Source of the DNA: CALGLS01 sp045105695
GTDB lineage: Bacteria > Bacteroidota > Bacteroidia > Chitinophagales > Saprospiraceae
DNA: 19,391 bases
Direction: 5' to 3'
Assembly (NCBI GenBank): GCA_045105695.1
Contig: JBGCDT010000380.1
Location: 1 to 19,391 of the forward strand
The first letter of the stretch is position 1; each line of letters begins with the position of its first letter. Shown here piece after piece: positions 13,531 through 19,391 of this stretch. The translations under genes were made by a program, and so were the position numbers. A model generated the notes under the pieces. It was not told the origin of the DNA, made no database searches, and was given only the letters and a program-made list of their open reading frames with translations.

Positions 13531-14955
13531 ATGGTAAAGAGCAAGTTGATGGTTTTGCTACAATCGTTTTCTTACAGGCAAAGAAACCGGTTTGTGAAGT
13601 TTTTGAACTCTCCCGTTTTTAATGAAAACGAGCAGATGGGCATTTTGTTTAAGTGGCTGGAGCAAAACCTGATAGACGAAAACAAACTTAAAAGGTTAAC
13701 CAAAGAAAAAACCTGGAAAGAACTATTCGGACAAACGAAATACAACGACAACCAGCTTCGCAGAAATTTTAGTGAACTCAATCGCCTAGCTATGCAATTT
13801 CTAGCCTTTGAAGAGTATCAAAAAAATCTAGCGACTGAAGCACTTTTTTTATTGCCAGCAATTAATGAATCTCGATTACGAAAACATTTCGTAGGAGCTG
13901 TACGACAGATGAAAGATCAATTGGATAAAGACGGACACCTCAATAGCAATTACCAGTTTTTGTCATACCATATCGAATCACAAAATCATTTTCATCTTGA
14001 GCGTAGCATCGTCAATAAAAAGGGATTAGAGCATATTCGAAAAGCGGATTTTCACCTAGACTGTTTTTATATTATCAACAAACTGAGACACTACGTAGAG
14101 CTCTTGATGTGGAAGAACGTGAGGTCTATCAGTACGGATCTAGATCTCTTCCCAGATTTTCTGAATTATGTAGCGACCAGTAAATTTATAGAAGTACCAA
14201 CCATTGCGGTTTACTATAATATTTTGATGGTTTATCGACATCCTGGAGAGGAAGAGCGTTTTTATAATTTTAGAAAATTACTAGATAAAAACAGTAAGTA
14301 TTTCAATAAAACCGAACTGCATAATATCTACCTCACCGCTCAAAATTATTGTGCCTACCAGATCAATCAAGGGAATCTGAAATACTACAAAGAACTTTTC
14401 AAACTATATCAAAACCTCTTGAAGAAAGGATTGCTACTTTCAAAAGGGGTACTCGCTCAGGGTAATTACAAAAACATTATCACAGTAGGTCTGATGGTTG
14501 ATGAACCAAAATGGGTAGAATCCTTCATTGAGGAATATTCAGATCGTTTGCCAAAGGCAAATCAAGACAACGATAGAAACTATAATCTCGCTAAGTTATA
14601 TTTTCATGAAAAAAAATACGATCAGGTTATCAGTCAGCTTCGGGAGGTGGAATACAAAAACCTGGTTTATGCGCTCGGCGGAAAACTAATGTTATTAAAA
14701 ACATACTACGAACTCAAAGAGGTAAATGCTTTGGACAGTCTCATAGATAGCTTCCGAATTTATTTACACAGAAATAAAATGATCTCTAGAGATGTCCGCC
14801 AACAATATATGAACGTATTACGCTTTGTGCGAAAGCTACCAATGGAAAAAACTTATGATAAAGCACTGGTTGAAAAACTAGCTCAACAAATTGGCAATTG
14901 TAAAGCATTAGCAGCTAAACAATGGCTACTAGAAAAAGTGGAAGCATTGAAGTAG
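13531..14955 (+). CDS. Helical-repeat protein of unknown function
   Basis: I do not recognise a named family. The 474-residue product has no signal peptide and no hydrophobic membrane segment, and looks almost entirely alpha-helical, with many Lys, Tyr, Asn and Leu. The N terminus (SFSYRQRNRFVKFLNSPVFNENEQMGILFKWLEQNL) resembles, from memory, conserved uncharacterised cytoplasmic proteins of Bacteroidota. The remainder has weak TPR-like helix pairs, e.g. NLAKLYFHEKKYDQVISQLREV at about residues 350-375, suggesting a scaffold or protein-binding role. It ends 54 bases before the preferred pabB start on the same strand, but pabB seems to carry its own -7 box. A TATCTTCG at 13484-13491 is a possible -7 element for this gene. 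Function cannot be given. Confidence 0.75.
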   Translation: MVKSKLMVLLQSFSYRQRNRFVKFLNSPVFNENEQMGILFKWLEQNLIDENKLKRLTKEKTWKELFGQTKYNDNQLRRNFSELNRLAMQFLAFEEYQKNLATEALFLLPAINESRLRKHFVGAVRQMKDQLDKDGHLNSNYQFLSYHIESQNHFHLERSIVNKKGLEHIRKADFHLDCFYIINKLRHYVELLMWKNVRSISTDLDLFPDFLNYVATSKFIEVPTIAVYYNILMVYRHPGEEERFYNFRKLLDKNSKYFNKTELHNIYLTAQNYCAYQINQGNLKYYKELFKLYQNLLKKGLLLSKGVLAQGNYKNIITVGLMVDEPKWVESFIEEYSDRLPKANQDNDRNYNLAKLYFHEKKYDQVISQLREVEYKNLVYALGGKLMLLKTYYELKEVNALDSLIDSFRIYLHRNKMISRDVRQQYMNVLRFVRKLPMEKTYDKALVEKLAQQIGNCKALAAKQWLLEKVEALK

Positions 14956-14995
14956 CGAACACCTGATTTTCTTTCCTTTCGGGAAATGGATTCTT

Positions 14996-15003
14996 TACCT
15001 TTG
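14996..15003 (+). promoter_or_regulatory. -7 promoter box just before the pabB start
   Basis: TACCTTTG exactly matches TAnnTTTG and ends six bases before the ATG at 15010. Transcription would therefore start at or next to that ATG, giving a very short or leaderless mRNA. It also argues against the in-frame ATG at 14986, which lies upstream of the box. Confidence 0.5.
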
Positions 15004-15009
15004 CGGTCA

Positions 15010-16341
15010 ATGAAAAAAGACCATTCTTCTATCCGTCAAAATAAAACGTATCAACCAAGGCAAATAGAATTGCTTAAGCAGAAAACGCTCGCTTGGGCAG
15101 CGAACTTTCCGCTATGTACGGCGCTGGATTCTAATAATTATCAGAAAGATAAATATCATCGTTACGATCAGCTGATTGCTGTAGGAGAGCGACCGACCCT
15201 TAAAAACGAAGCTGGCAAATCTTCATTTGAGCAATTGAAAAACTGGCATTTAGAAAACGAGGACTGGTTGTTCGGTTACCTTAGTTATGATTTGAAAAAT
15301 GAAGTAGAGGATCTAAGCTCTGAAAATAAAAACCGACTGCAATGGCCTGATATGTTTTTCTATCAACCTTCTGTTGTGTTGGCTTTTAATGAAAACGAAT
15401 TGAATGTTCAGAGTTTGGAAGAAGAACCTGATGAGGTGCTTAGACAAATCGAAAACTTTGAACTTTCTGAAAAAGAAGAACCCATCGCTACTCCCGACAT
15501 CAAAAGCGGTATGTCAAAATCCTATTATCTGGAATCTGTAGAAGCAATCCGACAACACATCATAGATGGTGACATTTACGAAATGAATTTCTGCCAAGAG
15601 TTTTTTGCAGAGCATTATGAAGTTGACCCATTCTTACTTTTCAGAAAACTGAACGACATAGCCAAAGCTCCTTTTTCTACTTTTTTCCGAAGAGAAGACG
15701 CCTACCTCTGTTGCGCCAGCCCCGAGCGATTTATTCAAAAAAGAAAGAACCTACTAATTTCTCAACCTATCAAAGGAACCATCAAACGCGGAGCGACCGA
15801 AGATGAAGATGTATTGTTACAACAAGATTTGCACGTCAGTGAAAAAGACCGTGCAGAGAATGTCATGATCGTAGATTTGGTGCGCAATGACTTTGCGCGA
15901 AGCTGCCAGCCTGGCTCCGTAAAAGTAGATGAACTCTTTGCCATCTATCCTTTTGAGCAGGTCTCGCATATGATCTCCACCGTGAGCGGAACCTTGCGGA
16001 AAGAAATCCATTTCACCGAAGCCATCAAAAATGCTTTTCCAATGGGCTCCATGACCGGCGCACCCAAAGTAATGAGCATGGAGCTGATCGAGCATTATGA
16101 AAAATGTAAACGAGGTTTGTACTCAGGAGCGGTCGGTTACATTGACCCCAGTGGCGATTTTGATTTCAATGTCGTTATCCGATCTATTCTTTATGATAAA
16201 GCAAAACAGTATTTGTCCTTTCAAGTGGGTGGAGCGATCGTCTACGATTCTGAGCCAGAGAAAGAATATGAAGAGTGTTTGCTGAAGGCGAAGGGGATGT
16301 TGGAGGTCCTTGGCATAAAGGCTGATAAAATTATAGTATGA
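15010..16341 (+). CDS. pabB: Aminodeoxychorismate synthase component I
   Basis: This is a 443-residue chorismate-utilising enzyme from the ATG at 15010 (an ATG eight codons upstream at 14986 is less likely because of the -7 box between them). With a glutaminase partner it converts chorismate to 4-amino-4-deoxychorismate for folate synthesis. It has the full chorismate-binding domain: SYYLESVEAIRQHIIDGDIY, CCASPERFI, SQPIKGTIKRG, AENVMIVDLVRNDFAR, HMISTVSGTL, FPMGSMTGAPKVMSMELIE and QVGGAIVYDSEPEKEYEE. The lysine of PIKGT, K255, is the residue that forms the covalent intermediate in PabB, where TrpE has PIAGT. This supports PabB over anthranilate synthase. No glutaminase (pabA) or lyase (pabC) gene is adjacent. 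Confidence 0.88.
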   Translation: MKKDHSSIRQNKTYQPRQIELLKQKTLAWAANFPLCTALDSNNYQKDKYHRYDQLIAVGERPTLKNEAGKSSFEQLKNWHLENEDWLFGYLSYDLKNEVEDLSSENKNRLQWPDMFFYQPSVVLAFNENELNVQSLEEEPDEVLRQIENFELSEKEEPIATPDIKSGMSKSYYLESVEAIRQHIIDGDIYEMNFCQEFFAEHYEVDPFLLFRKLNDIAKAPFSTFFRREDAYLCCASPERFIQKRKNLLISQPIKGTIKRGATEDEDVLLQQDLHVSEKDRAENVMIVDLVRNDFARSCQPGSVKVDELFAIYPFEQVSHMISTVSGTLRKEIHFTEAIKNAFPMGSMTGAPKVMSMELIEHYEKCKRGLYSGAVGYIDPSGDFDFNVVIRSILYDKAKQYLSFQVGGAIVYDSEPEKEYEECLLKAKGMLEVLGIKADKIIV

Positions 16342-16489
16342 TTAGAGTTGGTGGCAGCTAATGGTCAAGTTATTCGTTCTTGTCTCGGTATAAAGCACTA
16401 AGCAATTTTTAGTTTAGAGAATTTGGTGAGGTATCAACAGTCGGAGGTTACAAAAAGATGCATCATACATACTTAACTAAGATCTAAAA

Positions 16490-16517
16490 TTGTTATAGGG
16501 GCTGATTTTTACATTTA
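16490..16517 (+). promoter_or_regulatory. Possible promoter of the lipoprotein gene
   Basis: TTG (16490-16492) is followed after 17 bases by TACATTTA (16510-16517), one mismatch from TAnnTTTG. The start site would fall about 17 bases before the ATG at 16541. The rest of the 199-base gap after pabB shows nothing I can name. Confidence 0.35.
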
Positions 16518-16540
16518 TAAATTTCATCATCTATTACTTT

Positions 16541-17200
16541 ATGAAAAATTCACTATTTAAAGTTTACGCATTATTTCTAGCTGGTCTCTTCATGGTCAGT
16601 TCTTGTACCGTTACTACAGAGGACGATACTGTCCCTGATCCTAATATTAGTGTAACTGGAGCTGATACCTTCGGCTGGATTTACAGCGATTTAGTCATCG
16701 AAGGTGCTGGTTTAGGTGCAGACTGTTCTAACACGATTGTTACCTTGACAAAAGACGGTACAGCTACCAATCTTGACATCAATGATTGTACAGCAACAGC
16801 TATTACAGCTTTCATTCCTTCGGATATGCCATTAGGAACTTACACCCTTACTGCTGATGTGGACGGGACTGTATTCACTACTTTTGGAAATGATCCTGCG
16901 GAGGTAGAGGTAAAAACGCGCCCGGTTATTTTTCCATTGCCTAAGACAGAATTCACCGCTAGCGAATCGTTTGAAATTACTGGACTGAATCTTTTGAATC
17001 CGACGACGCTTAGTCAAAATGATCCTTTGGTTTGGATTATGAAAAGCGGTTACACTAACACTGTTTCTGATATCACTGTCGCAGCTGATGGTAAAAGTGC
17101 AACAGTTGTTTTACACGATAGCTTGGACCCAGATGAATACACGTTCAAGATTACGACTGATGAGTGGAGCAACGAATGGAATATTACGATTGTTGAATAA
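16541..17200 (+). CDS. Lipoprotein with two Ig/IPT-like beta domains
   Basis: This 219-residue protein has a lipoprotein signal: KNSLFKVYALFLAGLFMVSSC, lipidated at C22. The residues after it (TVTTEDD) are acidic, which in Bacteroidota can act as a surface-export signal for lipoproteins, so the protein may face outward. The mature part looks all-beta, with two IPT/TIG-like or Ig-like domains: about residues 32-125 (ISVTGADTFGWIYSDLVIEG, MPLGTYTLTADVDG) and about 127-219 (FPLPKTEFTASESFEITGLN, DPDEYTFKITTDEWSNEW). C66 and C79 (DCSNT, NDCTA) could form a disulfide. No catalytic motif is visible. It stands alone, with its own possible promoter and a strong terminator. A role in surface binding is only inference. 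Confidence 0.8.
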   Translation: MKNSLFKVYALFLAGLFMVSSCTVTTEDDTVPDPNISVTGADTFGWIYSDLVIEGAGLGADCSNTIVTLTKDGTATNLDINDCTATAITAFIPSDMPLGTYTLTADVDGTVFTTFGNDPAEVEVKTRPVIFPLPKTEFTASESFEITGLNLLNPTTLSQNDPLVWIMKSGYTNTVSDITVAADGKSATVVLHDSLDPDEYTFKITTDEWSNEWNITIVE

Positions 17201-17217
17201 TATGACTTTCGCATAAA

Positions 17218-17262
17218 AAAAATGGCCTTCTTGATTTGAGTAAAATCAGGAGGGCCATTTTT
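17218..17262. terminator. Bidirectional intrinsic terminator between the lipoprotein gene and aroF
   Basis: A 20-bp stem (17218-17237 with 17243-17262, two G-U pairs, centred on GGCC…GGCC) surrounds the 5-base loop GAGTA. It has T residues on the + side and an A-run on the left arm that serves as the T-run on the minus strand. It ends the lipoprotein gene and probably also the trpB-trpA-aroF transcript, which stops at 17306. Confidence 0.9.
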
Positions 17263-17305
17263 CTTTTAGGCAATAGGCTATTGCTAATCTTTAGGTCGAA
17301 ACGCT

Positions 17306-18316
17306 TTAAAACTCTGTCACTACCTCCCGCACTTTCCGCACCTTCTCAATCATCCCTTCAAACTCCCCAAAGCTCAATGTCTGCGCCGCATCACTCACTG
17401 CCTGCTCTGGCTTTGGATGCATTTCCACAATAACTCCGTCCGCTCCAGCAGCTACAGATGCCAAGGCCATCGGACTCACATGCCTGCGAATACCAATGCC
17501 ATGCGAAGGATCTGCAATGATCGGCAAATGTGTTTTTTCTTTCAAAATAGGAATCGCGTTCAAATCCAAAGTATTCCGATACGCCTGCTCATAAGAACGA
17601 ATTCCTCTTTCGCATAACAATAGTTTTTCATTACCATTACTGAAGACATATTCCGCTGAATACAATAACTCATCAATGCTGCCAGAGATGCCTCTTTTGA
17701 TCATAACTGCTTTGTCGATTCTTCCAAGAGCGTCCAGTAGATTAAAGTTCTGAGAGTTTCTTGCCCCTACTTGGAAGATGTCTACATAAGGAAGCATGTC
17801 CTCAATCTGACTGACCTGCATGACTTCCGTAATGATTTTAATTCCGTTTGAACGGCAGTGCTGGTAAAACATTTTCAAACCATCCATGCCCATTCCACGA
17901 AAGCTGTAGGGCGAACTTCTAGGTTTGTACACGCCGCCGCGCATGATGCGTACGCCAGATTTGACGAGCTGCGCAACAACGGATTCCACCTGCTCTTCCG
18001 ATTCAATACTGCAAGGACCGGCCATCATATGAAAATGACCATTGCCGATCAAAACACCATCGCCAAGATCAATAGCGGTGCGACCTACTTTCCATTTGCT
18101 GGAAACGAGTTTGTAGTTGTCGCTCACTCGATGCAAATCTTTTACGCCTTTGTGGTGGCCGATTCTGCGGATATCAAACTCCTGTTTGCCAATGCAGATT
18201 AGATAATTTCCGTCCTGAGTATTTACTGGATTACTTTTGTAGCCGATGGCTTCGATCTCTTGCAGCAAGCTGTCTTTGTCTGCGGTATTTATATTTTTTT
18301 CTAATTGAATAATCAT
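17306..18316 (-). CDS. aroF: 3-deoxy-7-phosphoheptulonate (DAHP) synthase, class I-beta
   Basis: This 336-residue enzyme condenses phosphoenolpyruvate and erythrose 4-phosphate to DAHP, the first step of aromatic amino acid synthesis. Residues 1 to about 75 resemble the ferredoxin-like regulatory domain of Thermotoga-type AroF, which in characterised relatives mediates feedback by aromatic amino acids. The catalytic barrel follows with MMAGPCSIES, GGVYKPRSSPYSFRG, FQVGARNSQNFNLL, VMIKRGISGS, LLCERGIRSYE, IIADPSHGIGIR and IVEMHPKPEQAVSDAAQTL. No chorismate mutase domain is attached. The start codon is one base after the trpA stop, so the two genes are translationally close and in one operon. 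It precedes a strong terminator and is the last gene of the run. Which aromatic amino acid inhibits it cannot be read from sequence. Confidence 0.93.
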   Translation of the reverse strand: MIIQLEKNINTADKDSLLQEIEAIGYKSNPVNTQDGNYLICIGKQEFDIRRIGHHKGVKDLHRVSDNYKLVSSKWKVGRTAIDLGDGVLIGNGHFHMMAGPCSIESEEQVESVVAQLVKSGVRIMRGGVYKPRSSPYSFRGMGMDGLKMFYQHCRSNGIKIITEVMQVSQIEDMLPYVDIFQVGARNSQNFNLLDALGRIDKAVMIKRGISGSIDELLYSAEYVFSNGNEKLLLCERGIRSYEQAYRNTLDLNAIPILKEKTHLPIIADPSHGIGIRRHVSPMALASVAAGADGVIVEMHPKPEQAVSDAAQTLSFGEFEGMIEKVRKVREVVTEF

Positions 18317-18317
18317 G

Positions 18318-19127
18318 TTATTGTCTTTTTATGGAGTGAACGAATTGCTGGATGTCTTCCTCCAGATTAGTACTGTTTTCGATGTGTCGAATAAACGCGC
18401 TGCCAATGATTCCGCCTTGCGTATGTTTAGTTGCTAAGTCGAAACTTGCTTTGTCTTTTATGTTGAAACCGGTTAGAATTGGGTTTTTCAAATTCATGTT
18501 TCCAATGCGCTCCAGGTAAGCATCGCTGGAATTCAGGTTTGCATTTTTGCTACCTGTGGTACTCAGTGAAGAAACCGCATAGATGAATCCGCTGCTACAT
18601 TGATCTAGGTACTGGATTCTCTTTTCGCTACTTCGAGGAGTAATGAGAAAGATGTTCGAGAGATTATGTTTTTCAAAAAGCGGTTGGTAATTGTCTATGT
18701 ACTGTTGCACAGGAAGATCCGGTAATATCAATCCATCGATCCCAACCTCTTCACATTTTTTACAGAAAGCTTCTATTCCGTATTGTAGAACTGGATTTAG
18801 ATAACCCATTAAAACAACAGGAAGATCAACTTCTTTACGTAAGGCGCTTAGTTGTTCTAACAATACATTTACAGACATTCCATTTTCTAAAGCTTTGCTG
18901 CCACTTTGTTGAATGACTGGTCCATCTGCCAAAGGGTCGCTGTAAGGAATACCGATTTCTACAAGGTCCGCTCCTGATTTTTCCAAAGCTTTTATCACGG
19001 GTAAAGTGTCTTCCAAATTAGGAAATCCTGCGGTGCAGTATATATTCAAAAGACTCTTCTTTCCAGTTGCAAACAACTTGGTCAAGCGGTTGCTGACAGC
19101 TTTTTGATTTGCGATATTTATGTTCAT
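18318..19127 (-). CDS. trpA: Tryptophan synthase alpha subunit
   Basis: This 269-residue TIM-barrel subunit cleaves indole-3-glycerol phosphate to indole and glyceraldehyde 3-phosphate, passing indole to TrpB. The catalytic pair is present: E57 in LVEIGIPYSDPLADGPVIQ (equivalent to E49 of the Salmonella enzyme) and D68 (equivalent to D60) in the same motif. Other family motifs are NIYCTAGFPN, VVLMGYLNPVLQYG, VDGLILPDLP-type GIDGLILPDLPVQQY, FLITPRSSEKRI, FIYAVSSLSTTGSK, LTGFNIKDKASF and GGIIGSAFI. Length is normal. It lies 33 bases after trpB and one base before aroF on the minus strand, in the usual trpB-trpA order with aroF added at the end. Confidence 0.97.
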   Translation of the reverse strand: MNINIANQKAVSNRLTKLFATGKKSLLNIYCTAGFPNLEDTLPVIKALEKSGADLVEIGIPYSDPLADGPVIQQSGSKALENGMSVNVLLEQLSALRKEVDLPVVLMGYLNPVLQYGIEAFCKKCEEVGIDGLILPDLPVQQYIDNYQPLFEKHNLSNIFLITPRSSEKRIQYLDQCSSGFIYAVSSLSTTGSKNANLNSSDAYLERIGNMNLKNPILTGFNIKDKASFDLATKHTQGGIIGSAFIRHIENSTNLEEDIQQFVHSIKRQ

Positions 19128-19160
19128 AAATTGAAAATTATTAATTCTAAATCTAGTGTA

Positions 19161-19391
19161 TTACAGATCCAAGTTCTCTAAATAAACCTGTAGATCCTTA
19201 TCCCCTCGTCCACTGACATTGACAACGACGACATCACTTTCCGTTAACTTCATTTTTTCCAAATAAGCCAAAGCATGTGCAGATTCCAAAGCTGGGATAA
19301 TTCCCTCTTTTTGAGTGACCAATAAACCCGCAGCAAAAGCTTCCTGATCCGTTACGTGTCCGTAGAAAGCACGACCCGTTTCTCTCAGGTG
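19161..19391 (-). CDS. trpB: Tryptophan synthase beta subunit, C-terminal part (runs off the window)
   Basis: Only the last 76 codons and the TAA stop are in the window; the frame is open to the right edge. The translation begins HLRETGRAFYGHVTDQEAF and contains the TrpB C-terminal motifs EGIIPALESAHALAYLEKM and VVVNVSGRGDKDLQVYLENL. The E of PALESAHA and the SGRGDKD loop, which lies near the pyridoxal phosphate phosphate group and the cofactor pocket, are conserved. TrpB condenses indole with serine to form tryptophan. The adjacent trpA confirms the assignment. Confidence 0.95.
   Translation of the reverse strand, partial: HLRETGRAFYGHVTDQEAFAAGLLVTQKEGIIPALESAHALAYLEKMKLTESDVVVVNVSGRGDKDLQVYLENLDL

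Noticed and set aside
14965..14990. Small TTTCC/GGAAA hairpin as a terminator of the helical-protein gene
   Set aside because: Only five base pairs and no following T-tract; too weak to call.
15010..16341. Calling the chorismate-utilising enzyme TrpE (anthranilate synthase)
   Set aside because: It has PIKGT with the PabB-type lysine rather than PIAGT, and it is not in the trp operon although part of that operon is in the window.
17858..18202. A 114-codon plus-strand frame opposite aroF
   Set aside because: It lies wholly antisense to the well-conserved aroF catalytic domain and has no recognisable protein features.

Overview
The window reads as chromosomal DNA of a Bacteroidota bacterium, probably close to Saprospiraceae/Lewinella. 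The support is: two secreted proteins with type IX secretion (T9SS) C-terminal sorting domains, one of the gliding-motility C-terminal type and one of the Por-secretion-tail type; a PKD/dockerin-like/cohesin-like architecture; a short Bacteroidota-type LptC lipoprotein; a TPR-CHAT protein; AT-rich leaders with little Shine-Dalgarno signal; and several copies of the Bacteroidota -7 promoter box TAnnTTTG. The family placement is inference.

Layout. Positions 1-2.8 kb (+): a PhnA/YjdM-like zinc-ribbon protein, an AraC-type regulator, an OsmC-family peroxide-handling protein and a thioredoxin. A long hairpin lies between osmC and trxA, and a clear terminator follows trxA. Positions 2.9-5.8 kb (+): a large exported TPR-CHAT protein with an intact His/Cys pair and a C-terminal membrane segment. 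Positions 5.9-7.1 kb (-): lptC, a Gre-factor-like protein and a possible 27-residue peptide. Positions 7.14-7.25 kb: a roughly 108-bp foldback element. Positions 7.3-9.4 kb (-): a secreted multidomain protein (PKD, SprB-like repeat, T9SS type B tail). Positions 9.6-11.2 kb (+): pssA (TTG start) and rsmI. Positions 11.2-11.8 kb: a decayed reading frame, then a 54-residue GG-leader peptide gene with a perfect terminator. Positions 11.85-13.3 kb (-): a T9SS type A secreted protein with calcium-loop repeats. Positions 13.5-16.3 kb (+): an all-helical protein of unknown function and pabB. Positions 16.5-17.2 kb (+): a lipoprotein. Positions 17.3 kb to the end (-): the 3' part of a tryptophan/aromatic operon, trpB (partial)-trpA-aroF.

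Most genes are housekeeping or envelope functions. AroF makes DAHP at the entry to the shikimate pathway, PabB draws chorismate towards folate, and TrpA/TrpB finish tryptophan. PssA and LptC serve the membranes. OsmC and thioredoxin form a plausible thiol/peroxide pair. The least expected items are the orphan ribosomal natural-product-like precursor peptide (11565-11729), the exported CHAT protein, the foldback element and the osmC-trxA hairpin. No CRISPR array, rRNA, recognisable tRNA, intact insertion sequence or recognised defence operon was seen.
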